Assembly (NCBI RefSeq): GCF_000332115.1
Contig: NC_020156.1
Location: 496,001 to 560,000 of the forward strand
Source: Nonlabens dokdonensis DSW-6
GTDB taxonomy: Bacteria > Bacteroidota > Bacteroidia > Flavobacteriales > Flavobacteriaceae
Reading direction: 5' to 3'
DNA: 64,000 nt
Below are positions 54,754 to 62,472 of this stretch, piece by piece (positions within the stretch are counted from its first letter, which is position 1; each line of letters starts with the position of its first letter). The notes under the pieces are model-generated. The model worked only from the letters and a program-made list of their open reading frames with translations, had not been told where the DNA came from and did not search any database. The position numbers were made by a program, and so were the translations under genes.

Positions 54754-55320
54754 ATGGAATCTATGAATAAAACCGAACGTATTTTAAACGCTGCTCTTGC
54801 TTTAATAGTAGAACGCGGATTAGAACGTACACCTATGTCCATGATAGCTGAGCGTGCTGAGGTAGGAATGGGAACAGTTTATAAATACTTTGCAAATAAA
54901 GAGGCTATTGTTAACGGCATTTATGTGAAAATAAAGGAAGAAGAAGCTACTACGGTTTTTGTAAATCATAAGGTTCAACAAAGTGTTCATCTCACCTTTT
55001 TAGATTATTATGGTCGCATGATAGACTATTTTTTGAGTAATCCTTTGAGATTTGACTTTATAAGTCGCTATGCCTTTTCTCCTATTATTAAACAGGATAC
55101 CCAAGTAACAGCTATGGCGCAGTTTTACCACTTTGATGACTTATTCAAACGCGGTCTGGACGAGGGATTATTTAAAACTATTCAAGCAGAGCATATAACT
55201 TTTTTTGTTTTTAGTGCAATTGCTTACTGGATGAAAGCTGCTGGAGAATTAAAGATAAAAATAGACGATTCTTATAAAGAGACCTTGTTAAACATGGCTT
55301 GGGATTCTATAAAAAAGTAA
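54754..55320 (+). CDS. TetR/AcrR family regulator
   Basis: The 188-residue repressor has an N-terminal helix-turn-helix (about 8-52, AALALIVERGLERTPMSMIA, then VGMGTVYKYFANKEAI) and an alpha-helical ligand domain with no recognisable subfamily. It likely controls the short-chain dehydrogenase gene 78 bp downstream, with a palindromic operator in between. The translation start may be ATG 54754 or 54763. A near-match box (TATCTTTA, 54735-54742) precedes it. Confidence 0.88.
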   Translation: MESMNKTERILNAALALIVERGLERTPMSMIAERAEVGMGTVYKYFANKEAIVNGIYVKIKEEEATTVFVNHKVQQSVHLTFLDYYGRMIDYFLSNPLRFDFISRYAFSPIIKQDTQVTAMAQFYHFDDLFKRGLDEGLFKTIQAEHITFFVFSAIAYWMKAAGELKIKIDDSYKETLLNMAWDSIKK

Positions 55321-55340
55321 CTGCTTTTTTTTTAACTTAT

Positions 55341-55358
55341 ACTGAATGAATATTCAGT
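55341..55358. promoter_or_regulatory. Candidate TetR-family operator
   Basis: An inverted repeat ACTGAAT-GAAT-ATTCAGT (7-bp arms, 4-bp spacer) lies 20 bp after the tetR stop and 40 bp before the SDR start. The TGAATGAATATTCA core is typical of TetR-family operators. Confidence 0.65.
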
Positions 55359-55398
55359 CTATTACTTTTAGATTTGACTTTAATCAAAAATTTAATAA

Positions 55399-56154
55399 AT
55401 GAGTAACATGAATTTAAAAGATAAAGTAGTTTTAATAGCTGGTGGCGGGAAGAATCTAGGCGGTTTATTAAGCCGTAATTTTGCAGAAAAAGGAGCGCAC
55501 ATAGCGATTCATTATAACAGCGATAGCTCAAAAGCAGAAGCAGAAACAACGCTAGCCGATGTAAAAGCTCATGGCGTAAACGCTTTTTTATACCAAGCAG
55601 ATTTAACACAAGTAGATAATATCACAACATTCTTTGAGCAGGCCAAAGAAAAACTAGGTGGCATAGACATAGCGATCAATACGGTAGGAATGGTTATGAA
55701 AAAGCCTTATCAAGATACTACAGAAAAGGAATATGACACTATGTTTGATGTAAACGCAAAAGTGGCCTATTTCTTTATTCAAGAAGCAGGGAAACACTTG
55801 AATGATAATGGCAAAATAAATACCATACTTACATCTCTTCTTGCTGCTTATACGGGAATGTACTCGCTTTATGCTGGTTCTAAAGCATCTGTAGAGCATT
55901 TTACAAGAATGGCTTCTAAGGAATTTGGAACTCGTGGAATTTCAGTAACCGCGGTAGCTCCTGGACCTATGGATACTCCATTTTTCTATGCTCAAGAAAC
56001 GGAGCAAACGGTTGCTTACCACAAGTCAGCAGCTGCTCTAGGTGGATTAACAGACATTAAAGATATCGCCTCTTTTGTAGAGTACTTAGTTACTGACGGC
56101 TGGTGGATTACTGGTCAGACTATTTTTGCAAATGGTGGTTATACCACTAGATAA
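55399..56154 (+). CDS. Short-chain dehydrogenase/reductase
   Basis: This 251-residue classical SDR has a cofactor loop LIAGGGKNLGG, NTVG, an active-site Ser in TSLLAAYTG, and the YAGSK motif with catalytic Tyr and Lys. The C-terminal WWITGQTIFANGGYT is typical. It probably oxidises or reduces a small alcohol/ketone with NAD(P). It is controlled by the adjacent TetR protein, judging by the operator. The start may be at M1 or M4. Confidence 0.88.
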   Translation: MSNMNLKDKVVLIAGGGKNLGGLLSRNFAEKGAHIAIHYNSDSSKAEAETTLADVKAHGVNAFLYQADLTQVDNITTFFEQAKEKLGGIDIAINTVGMVMKKPYQDTTEKEYDTMFDVNAKVAYFFIQEAGKHLNDNGKINTILTSLLAAYTGMYSLYAGSKASVEHFTRMASKEFGTRGISVTAVAPGPMDTPFFYAQETEQTVAYHKSAAALGGLTDIKDIASFVEYLVTDGWWITGQTIFANGGYTTR

Positions 56155-56164
56155 ATCATAACTA

Positions 56165-56202
56165 TAAGCCCAGTAACTCTTGAGATTATTGGGCTTTTTT
56201 AT
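56165..56202 (+). terminator. Terminator after the SDR gene
   Basis: The stem AAGCCCAGTAA pairs with TTATTGGGCTT with one mismatch, followed by a run of T. Confidence 0.75.
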
Positions 56203-56214
56203 AAACATGAAATT

Positions 56215-56562
56215 ATGGTTACAAAAATTATAGGTGGAATATTAATCCTAATTATACTCGCTATGGGCGTAAAACAAGGACTGGCCATGTTTCAAGGCAA
56301 ACCAGAAATGCTGGAGATGTTCAGTAAATTTGGTTTTAATAAAACCGGTGTAATGCTTATGGGCTGTATATTGCTCTTAAGTGTTGTTCTTATTGCGATA
56401 CCTCAAACTTTTGTTTATGGTAATTTTTTAATGGCAGGCATCATATTATTTTTGTTGTGCTTTCAATTATCTTTAGGAAACATAAAAGGAGCTGCGATGG
56501 AAATACCTTTTTTACTTTTAAATCTAGTGGCTATATATTTTAAGCATCCTTTAGGTAAGTAA
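56215..56562 (+). CDS. DoxX-like membrane protein
   Basis: The 115-residue protein has four transmembrane helices and the spacing typical of small DoxX-like proteins (GGILILIILAMGVKQGLAMF, then FSKFGFNKTGVMLMGCILLL). Its function is unknown. The stop overlaps the start of the SnoaL-like gene by one base. Confidence 0.65.
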   Translation: MVTKIIGGILILIILAMGVKQGLAMFQGKPEMLEMFSKFGFNKTGVMLMGCILLLSVVLIAIPQTFVYGNFLMAGIILFLLCFQLSLGNIKGAAMEIPFLLLNLVAIYFKHPLGK

Positions 56563-56996
56563 TGATAAACTTTCTATTTTTCATTTTTTGCACCATATCA
56601 TTAGCGATCTGTGCGCAACATCAAAATCAAGAACCTCAAAAAGAACTAAACAAAACAACCATGCAAGACAACTCTAATTCCACACCAGAAAGCACTATAA
56701 AATCCCTTATCGATGCTATGGAAGCAAACGATGGTGATAAAATACGTTCCTTATTTCATGATAACGCGTCTCAAGCTTATGGTGATGGACCTTCAAAATC
56801 AGGAAAAGCATTTTTTAAATGGCTGGATAGTGATATTATAGACCGCAAAGGCCATGTAGAAGGAGCACATTTTACAACCACAGGTAACGAAGTAGTTGTT
56901 ACTGGTCAATACAGTAGTGAAGGTTATACTAACAAGGCTAATTTTTTATTCTTTGTTAAAGAGGGAAAAATCATGAGCTGGCAAATGCGTTATTAA
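56562..56996 (+). CDS. SnoaL-like (NTF2 fold) exported protein
   Basis: The 144-residue protein has a signal peptide (about 1-18, SLAICAQ) followed by a linker and an NTF2-like/SnoaL domain: PESTIKSLIDAMEANDGDKI, HFTTTGNEVVVTGQYSSEGY. NTF2-like proteins bind small ligands or act as isomerases; none is indicated here. It is translationally coupled to the DoxX-like gene. Confidence 0.7.
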   Translation: MINFLFFIFCTISLAICAQHQNQEPQKELNKTTMQDNSNSTPESTIKSLIDAMEANDGDKIRSLFHDNASQAYGDGPSKSGKAFFKWLDSDIIDRKGHVEGAHFTTTGNEVVVTGQYSSEGYTNKANFLFFVKEGKIMSWQMRY

Positions 56997-57047
56997 TAAT
57001 AAAGCATATCTTAAGTGTCAAATTGCTTATCTGTTTAAATATGTATT

Positions 57048-57722
57048 TTGAATAAAACGTTTCAAGTAGCTCAGAACTATAAATATGAAATTTTACTAGT
57101 AGCGCTCTTAGCGCATCTTTATATAGGTGTTATTCTGATAGATATGTCATTTTACACAAAGGTAATTTGGCCGCTGAATATGCTTATTCTAGGAGTTGCT
57201 AGCATAGGCGTTTTTATGGAAAAAGGACGTGTTAGAAATACCATCAAAAATATTTTATTGATATTAGTAATACTGTTACCTATTAGCATTCCCTTTTTAG
57301 GTACGGCTCCTTATTTCATGCCTGTTTTGAGCCTGGTGTATACGGTCTTTTTTGGATATATCTTTATCGAAATATTGAGGTTTTTAATTAAGCCTAGCTA
57401 TATCAATACAGATATTTTATCTGCATCTGCTTGTGGTTTTTTCTTAATCATTGAAGTAGCGGTATTTCTATTACAAGCTGTTTTCTATATGGATACCTCC
57501 TCTATAAAAGGCTTAACTACTGGAGCGCCAGCGCTAGTCTATATGGATTTGGTTTACTTTAGTTCTATAACAGTAACTTCTATTGGTTTTGGGGATATTA
57601 CGCCTATTGCTCATACCACTAAACTATTAGTTTCTGTTTTAGGTGTTTTCAGCCAATTTTACTCTGTTGTTTTAATAGGTATCCTTATCAGCAAATTTGT
57701 GTCTAAAGAAGATCAAAAGTAA
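57048..57722 (+). CDS. Potassium-channel-like protein (Ion_trans_2)
   Basis: The 224-residue protein has about five or six transmembrane helices; the last two flank a pore loop with the selectivity-filter-like TVTSIGFGDITP (residues 175-186). GFGD with preceding T-S-I is the K+ channel signature. There is no RCK/TrkA domain. The start is TTG 57048; the ATG at 57041 is out of frame. It lies 23 bp upstream of the bestrophin gene. Confidence 0.8.
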   Translation: MNKTFQVAQNYKYEILLVALLAHLYIGVILIDMSFYTKVIWPLNMLILGVASIGVFMEKGRVRNTIKNILLILVILLPISIPFLGTAPYFMPVLSLVYTVFFGYIFIEILRFLIKPSYINTDILSASACGFFLIIEVAVFLLQAVFYMDTSSIKGLTTGAPALVYMDLVYFSSITVTSIGFGDITPIAHTTKLLVSVLGVFSQFYSVVLIGILISKFVSKEDQK

Positions 57723-57745
57723 TTCCTTTATAATAATACAATGTC

Positions 57746-58753
57746 ATGCACGCAGGTAGTCATTTTAGAATAAGAACGTTTTTGTACTGGACCAGAAGAA
57801 ATATCCTTTGGTTAACCATTTTAGCTGTCATTCCTACCGTTTTATATGCGCTTTTAGATTTTCACTGGTTAGCTATTCCTTGGCAACCAGTTGCACTTGT
57901 AGGAACGGCAGCAGCATTTATTGCTGGTTTTAAAAACACGCAAACCTATAACCGGTCATGGGAAGCACGTAAAATATGGGGTGCTATTATTAACGATAGC
58001 CGTACGTGGGGTTTAATGGTTAAGGACTTTATAGTAAAAGAAAACATTACAAAGGAAGAATTGCATCCTATCCATAAACGAATAATTTACAGACATTTTG
58101 CTTGGTTAACCGCACTGAGATTTCAATTGAGAAAACCAGAAGCTTGGGAAAACACAAACAAATCTTATTTTAAAGAGTTTAGAAAACATTATAGCGTTCC
58201 AGAATGGGAAACTAACTTAGAGGACATCATGCGTCCTTTTCTAACGGAGAAAGATTTACAGTATGTACTTAAAAAGAAGAATAGGGCGACTCAATTACTA
58301 AGCTTACAATCAGCCGACCTAAGAGAACTACGTGGTGAAAAATTAATAGATGCTTATCCTTATGTAAGTCTAGAAGGACTTCTCAAAGAGTTTTTTACAC
58401 ATCAAGGTAAGGCAGAAAGGATTAAGAAATTCCCTTATCCACGACAGTTTGCATCGATCAATATGTTTTTTATAAGGCTTTTTTCACTTTTATTACCTTT
58501 TGGCATGTTAGATGAATTTGCACAATTAGGAGACTATGGAGTATGGTTAACTATACCATTTAGTGTTCTCGTAGGCTGGGTTTTTACCAGTTTAGAACAG
58601 GTAGGTGAAAGCACAGAAAATCCATTTGAAGGTGGTGCAAATGATATTCCTATGGCAGCCCTTTCCAGAACTATAGAAATAGATTTAAGAGAAATGCTAG
58701 AAGAAACAGACTTGCCACCAGCGGTAACTCCTGTAAATGAAATATTAATGTAA
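57746..58753 (+). CDS. Bestrophin-family anion channel
   Basis: This 335-residue protein is of the bestrophin/UPF0187 family. The N-terminal conserved block reads RRNILWLTILAVIPTVLYAL, GTAAAFIAGFKNTQTYNRSW and EARKIWGAIINDSRTWG, with later helices at about 235-280. Bacterial homologues form pentameric channels for anions or cations. Its stop is 12 bp before an LCIB-like gene; in algae bestrophins carry bicarbonate and work together with LCIB. The ion carried here is unknown. Confidence 0.88.
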   Translation: MHAGSHFRIRTFLYWTRRNILWLTILAVIPTVLYALLDFHWLAIPWQPVALVGTAAAFIAGFKNTQTYNRSWEARKIWGAIINDSRTWGLMVKDFIVKENITKEELHPIHKRIIYRHFAWLTALRFQLRKPEAWENTNKSYFKEFRKHYSVPEWETNLEDIMRPFLTEKDLQYVLKKKNRATQLLSLQSADLRELRGEKLIDAYPYVSLEGLLKEFFTHQGKAERIKKFPYPRQFASINMFFIRLFSLLLPFGMLDEFAQLGDYGVWLTIPFSVLVGWVFTSLEQVGESTENPFEGGANDIPMAALSRTIEIDLREMLEETDLPPAVTPVNEILM

Positions 58754-58765
58754 ATAAAATACAAT

Positions 58766-59512
58766 ATGAGTACCAAAGATTTAAATACCGTTCAAAAATA
58801 CTATCCGCAAGCAAACGCCACAGAAAAAATGGTAAACGGAATGCTTAATTTAATCGAGAAAGATTATGGGTTAAAACCTCATCAATTAATGCATGCAGAC
58901 AGTTTGTGTTGCGATGATGTGAATGCCATTCAATATCCAGCAAGGGCTCATGAAATGTTAGGACCTTTTAACTTAGGAGGACTAGATGGTTACCCATTTG
59001 CAGGTCTTACAGGTATGGGCGCATTTGCACATCATGTTCCAGAAGATGGCGCCATCGTAATTTTTTATGCACCTCATATAGGTATTACTAAAGATGGTAA
59101 AATAGGTGAAATAAATCGCTATGGACAAAGTAATAACTCATCCTGTTGCGGTGCTGCTCAAGCAGGTTTAGGAAAATTAAGAAATGATGAGATCAAGAAA
59201 GATGAAATGCGTGAAAATGATTTTCAGCAAAGTACGATAGAACAAATTTTATGGAATGAGAAAGAGAGAATTCTAAAAGCTGATATTCAAATTAAAGAAG
59301 CTACCGAAGTTATTTATGAAGCTATAGATAAACAAATTTCTTATCTTATTTCTAAAACAGATTACCCATGTAATCACTTATTTCAAATAGGCGGAATCTT
59401 TATTAATGGCGATAGAGATATGGGATCATTTTCTACTTTCAAACGTTTTGAGCACCACGATCTTAAATCAAATATTAAAACAGACCTATTAGAAAAAGTT
59501 TCAAGTTTTTAG
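58766..59512 (+). CDS. LCIB-like protein (beta-carbonic-anhydrase-related family)
   Basis: The 248-residue protein matches the limiting-CO2-inducible B (LCIB) family: LMHADSLCCDDVNAIQYPAR (41-60), GPFNLGGLDGYPFAGLTGMG (66-85), AFAHHVPEDG (86-95) and SSCCGAAQAG (125-134). In LCIB proteins two Cys and one His bind zinc in a beta-CA-like site; here candidates are Cys48/49, His89/90 and Cys127/128, with Asp50/51 and Arg60 available for the dyad. Some members are active carbonic anhydrases. It has no signal peptide and is encoded 12 bp after a bestrophin. Confidence 0.75.
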   Translation: MSTKDLNTVQKYYPQANATEKMVNGMLNLIEKDYGLKPHQLMHADSLCCDDVNAIQYPARAHEMLGPFNLGGLDGYPFAGLTGMGAFAHHVPEDGAIVIFYAPHIGITKDGKIGEINRYGQSNNSSCCGAAQAGLGKLRNDEIKKDEMRENDFQQSTIEQILWNEKERILKADIQIKEATEVIYEAIDKQISYLISKTDYPCNHLFQIGGIFINGDRDMGSFSTFKRFEHHDLKSNIKTDLLEKVSSF

Positions 59513-59545
59513 AGATTTTAAATTTCTATAGAACCTTTTTTAAGA

Positions 59546-59565
59546 TCCGCTTTCGCGAAAGCGGA
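59546..59565. repeat. Palindrome copy, extended to 20 bp (TCCGCTTTCGCGAAAGCGGA)
   Basis: The consensus plus two more paired bases on each side, 33 bp after the LCIB-like stop codon. It forms the longest perfect version in the window along with the copy at 43025. Confidence 0.95.
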
Positions 59566-59573
59566 ATTATCAT

Positions 59574-59612
59574 AAAACCTTTTCATAGAACAGATCTACG
59601 GAAAGGTTTTCC
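59574..59612 (+). terminator. Weak hairpin after the LCIB-like gene
   Basis: AAAACCTTTTC (59574-59584) pairs imperfectly with GAAAGGTTTT (59601-59610), with one bulged base, then CCTATTTA. It is a possible terminator of the bestrophin-LCIB operon. Confidence 0.4.
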
Positions 59613-59715
59613 TATTTAGGGAATAATATATCATTACTAAAGAAGTATGTTTATGTATTTAACTGAGTCTTGATCGTAAGTTTGTACCATCAAAAACCAG
59701 TTAAAATATAACATC

Positions 59716-60165
59716 ATGAAAACAATAAAATATATAGCTCTACTATTACTAGTATTCACTTCTTATCATTCAACATCACAAGTATTTATAGGCAAACTAG
59801 AAGAAATATACGTTGGGTACGAACAGGTTGTAAAAAATGATTTTGATTCTATTAATAGCAACATAAGTAATAGTGAGAACTTTAAATTTAAGAAAGCATT
59901 GAAAGATGCGAGACGCTCTCAAGACACTTTAGAATTAGTCAGCAATAAGACTAAATTACAAATTAGTCAGGAAGAATATTTAAAAACAATAAGAAAGGCG
60001 GCAAATCGCAGTAATGATTCTACTGAGTTTATTTCAAGAATAGTATCTGAATTTCCAGAGCTCAAAAAGTCAATAATAGTAAATCAATCTTTTGAACAAT
60101 TGTATGAAATAATAAGACCAGACACTTTTAATGGAAGACTTGATGCCTTACCAGATGTTCTTTAA
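59716..60165 (+). CDS. Hypothetical exported protein
   Basis: The 149-residue product has a signal peptide (about 1-21, SYHSTS) and a helical, charged body with Ser/Asn/Asp-rich segments (NSNISNSENFKFKKALKDAR). I do not recognise it. It is a single gene. Confidence 0.6.
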   Translation: MKTIKYIALLLLVFTSYHSTSQVFIGKLEEIYVGYEQVVKNDFDSINSNISNSENFKFKKALKDARRSQDTLELVSNKTKLQISQEEYLKTIRKAANRSNDSTEFISRIVSEFPELKKSIIVNQSFEQLYEIIRPDTFNGRLDALPDVL

Positions 60166-60201
60166 ATTCTATTTCTAGTACGTATCTTTAAGGAAAAAAA
60201 C

Positions 60202-60504
60202 ATGGACGCAATACAATATGCACTCAAAGAAAATGAATCTCAAAAAAAATATTACTTTGAAATAGAGGAACATGTCGCCTTTATAGAATATATCAAAGCT
60301 CAGGGGAACATTTACCTTACTCATACTGAAGTCCCAAAAGAGCTAGAAGGACGTGGGATTGCAAGTAATTTGGTCCTAAAAGTTCTGGAAGAAATCGACC
60401 AAAATGAATGGCGATTGATACCTCTTTGCCCATTTGTAGCCACCTATATCAAAAGACATCCTGAATGGAAAAAGCTTGTTTATCGAGGAATCAATATTGA
60501 TTAA
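60202..60504 (+). CDS. YjdJ-type GNAT acetyltransferase
   Basis: The 100-residue minimal GNAT protein has HTEVPKELEGRGIASNLVLK with the acetyl-CoA pyrophosphate loop GRGIAS, then PLCPFVATYIKRHPEW. The family (YjdJ/YidJ) is short and its substrate is unknown; homologues acetylate small molecules or protein N-termini. It is monocistronic, ending at a hairpin. Confidence 0.85.
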   Translation: MDAIQYALKENESQKKYYFEIEEHVAFIEYIKAQGNIYLTHTEVPKELEGRGIASNLVLKVLEEIDQNEWRLIPLCPFVATYIKRHPEWKKLVYRGINID

Positions 60505-60535
60505 TAGCTCAACTGGTAGTACTTTCTATAATTTA

Positions 60536-60570
60536 AAACACCTAGCAAACAAAGGTTTGACTAGGTGTTT
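60536..60570 (+). terminator. Hairpin after the GNAT gene
   Basis: AAACACCTAGCAAAC (60536-60550) pairs with 60555-60570 with one bulged A. It has no clear T-run (GTAGTTAAG), so it may end transcription only weakly. Confidence 0.55.
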
Positions 60571-60791
60571 GTAGTTAAGTATCTCATTAGGGGAAAGAAG
60601 CTCAACTTATCTATTTTAATTATTTATGGCCAATATAAGCCAAGCTATTTCTGAATTTTGATCGAAGATAACTTTTTTGTTTTTTGTTTGAAAATGAGTA
60701 CTACTTTTAATTCGTAGGCTTAAAAACATCTTGGCGTTTACTCCATTCCTAAATGGCACTGTTAATTAATGTAGGTTACAACTTTGATAAA

Positions 60792-60817
60792 GGGAGAAAG
60801 CGGTAAACGCTTTTTCC
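60792..60817 (+). terminator. Orphan hairpin with T-run
   Basis: GGAGAAAGCG pairs with CGCTTTTTCC (one G-T pair) around GTAAA. It lies 290 bp after the nearest upstream gene on this strand, so it may end an unknown short transcript. Confidence 0.35.
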
Positions 60818-60972
60818 TGGATCATAGCTTCCATTATTTCCAAGATAACTACCTAATTATCAGTAAATATAATGGTTTTTAATGGAGAAAATATCACAAG
60901 AACATAACAATTATCTCATATCCATTTTTGAATCAGTTAAAGCGTAGTAACTTTATCACAAATACTTAAAAT

Positions 60973-61452
60973 ATGAAAACGTTACAATCGATAATTCTTT
61001 TAATGGTTTGCATAAGCATCAACTCTTGTAATAAACAACAATCAAATGAACCTCAACAAAACGATGAAGAAGCCATAGCAGCTGTAGAAAATGTGATCCA
61101 AAATCTATTTGATGAAGTCTGGGCTGGTTATGATGAAAATGCAATTACCAAATATCAAACCGATGATTTTTTATTATTAGAACATGGTGAAGTATGGAAT
61201 AACGACACCATAGCAAACTGGTGCAAAGAAGCGCAAACTAGAAACTCTGAATATGAACGTATCAATAATTTCAAACGCATAGATGCGAGAGGTAATGGAG
61301 ATAAACTATGGCTAGCATATCACAACTACGGGACCTTCAAAAAAGATACTATCATGTTTGAAAGAGCATGGCTAGAAAGTGTCGTTGCTGTTAAAGAAGA
61401 CAGTATTTGGAAATTAGAATTAATGCATTCTACAAGACAGCCTGTAGAATAA
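60973..61452 (+). CDS. DUF4440/SnoaL-like lipoprotein
   Basis: The 159-residue protein has a lipoprotein signal (LLMVCISINSC), a Gln/Asn/Glu-rich linker, and an NTF2-like domain (AAVENVIQNLFDEVWAGYDE, FLLLEHGEVWNNDTIANWCK, WKLELMHSTRQP) resembling DUF4440. It is likely in the periplasm. Its role is unknown; it is monocistronic. Confidence 0.75.
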   Translation: MKTLQSIILLMVCISINSCNKQQSNEPQQNDEEAIAAVENVIQNLFDEVWAGYDENAITKYQTDDFLLLEHGEVWNNDTIANWCKEAQTRNSEYERINNFKRIDARGNGDKLWLAYHNYGTFKKDTIMFERAWLESVVAVKEDSIWKLELMHSTRQPVE

Positions 61453-61605
61453 TCATTTTAGAAACACATTGCATATTCTTAAGCTTTGTAGGCTTTTCAA
61501 GCCTTTGCCGTGCAAATGTCGGGCTTAATTACCTTTAAATATTTTGAAACCGCTTCCCTTCTCCATTAATATTGTGGCATCAATAACCCATAAAATAGTT
61601 AAATT

Positions 61606-62442
61606 ATGAATCAGCCAGAATTAGGAAATTACATTGCAGCTTTAAGAAAAGAACAAGGACTTACTCAAGAAGAACTTGTAGAAAAGTGCAATATCAATGT
61701 ACGCACCATACAACGTATTGAAAATGGAGATGTAACTCCACGCAGTTACACGGTAAAAAATATACTAGAGGCTCTAGGAAAGTCATTTGACGAAGTGTAC
61801 CAAGGAACTGCTTCAAACAATAATACCACTCAAGTAAATAACAAAACTGCAAGTGTAAATTACACTTATAATCGCAATAAGCTACTATTATCTGGTGTTG
61901 CAGGAATAGTGTTATTCATTTGCTATCAAATGATGACTATTAATGACGTTATTCACTCATTTACTTTTGAGAACCTCCTACCCTATTCTATTTATAGTGT
62001 TTTTGGTTTTACAAGTATTATTGCGGGATTACTATTATGCCAAGGTATTTACCATATGGGTAAAGTGAGAGAAAATAGCTTGCTGAAAATTGCGGCTATA
62101 CTTGCTGCAGTACTGTACACCTGTTCTACGGCTTTTCTACTTTTCTTTATTGATTATGAAACAGACTTTAATAGCTCTACTGATATTATTTTAGGAATTG
62201 CAGTGGTTGTAATGACAGGAATAGCTTACATCATGTTGGGCGCTGGATATCTAGCGCAACGTAAAGAAGAAACAGGAACAGATAGATACATGGGCTTTAT
62301 TGCATTAATTGCTGGTGGGATGACTATAACAATTATCCTTGCTCCTATTGCTATTTTATTCATGATCGTATTTGATATTTTTCAAATTATTTATTTGATC
62401 AAATATGCCGATAAAAGCAAAAAGTCCCAACTAGGTAACTAG
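61606..62442 (+). CDS. XRE-family HTH protein with membrane domain
   Basis: The 278-residue protein has an N-terminal XRE helix-turn-helix (6-60, GNYIAALRKEQGLTQEELVE, then NVRTIQRIENGDVTPRSYTV), a polar linker rich in Asn/Thr, then six transmembrane helices (about 88-270). The layout suggests a membrane-tethered DNA-binding protein. The target and signal are unknown. The 3' end overlaps a bidirectional hairpin terminator shared with the convergent MscS gene. Confidence 0.8.
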   Translation: MNQPELGNYIAALRKEQGLTQEELVEKCNINVRTIQRIENGDVTPRSYTVKNILEALGKSFDEVYQGTASNNNTTQVNNKTASVNYTYNRNKLLLSGVAGIVLFICYQMMTINDVIHSFTFENLLPYSIYSVFGFTSIIAGLLLCQGIYHMGKVRENSLLKIAAILAAVLYTCSTAFLLFFIDYETDFNSSTDIILGIAVVVMTGIAYIMLGAGYLAQRKEETGTDRYMGFIALIAGGMTITIILAPIAILFMIVFDIFQIIYLIKYADKSKKSQLGN

Positions 62443-62456
62443 TTGAGACTTTTTAT
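62419..62456. terminator. Bidirectional terminator between XRE and MscS genes
   Basis: The stem AAAAAGTC / GACTTTTT (62419-62426 with 62447-62454) plus CAACTAG / CTAGTTG (62428-62434 with 62439-62445), with one mismatch. It overlaps the stop codon of the XRE gene. Confidence 0.8.
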
Positions 62457-62472
62457 TTATTGATGTGAACTT

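Larger units (their letters stand above)
60505..60972. other. Intergenic region with two hairpins
   Basis: This gap of 468 bp has a terminator-like hairpin (60536-60570) and a second hairpin (60792-60816) in its right half. I found no open frame of useful length with coding character. An unannotated small RNA is possible but is not supported by any other feature. Confidence 0.5.
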
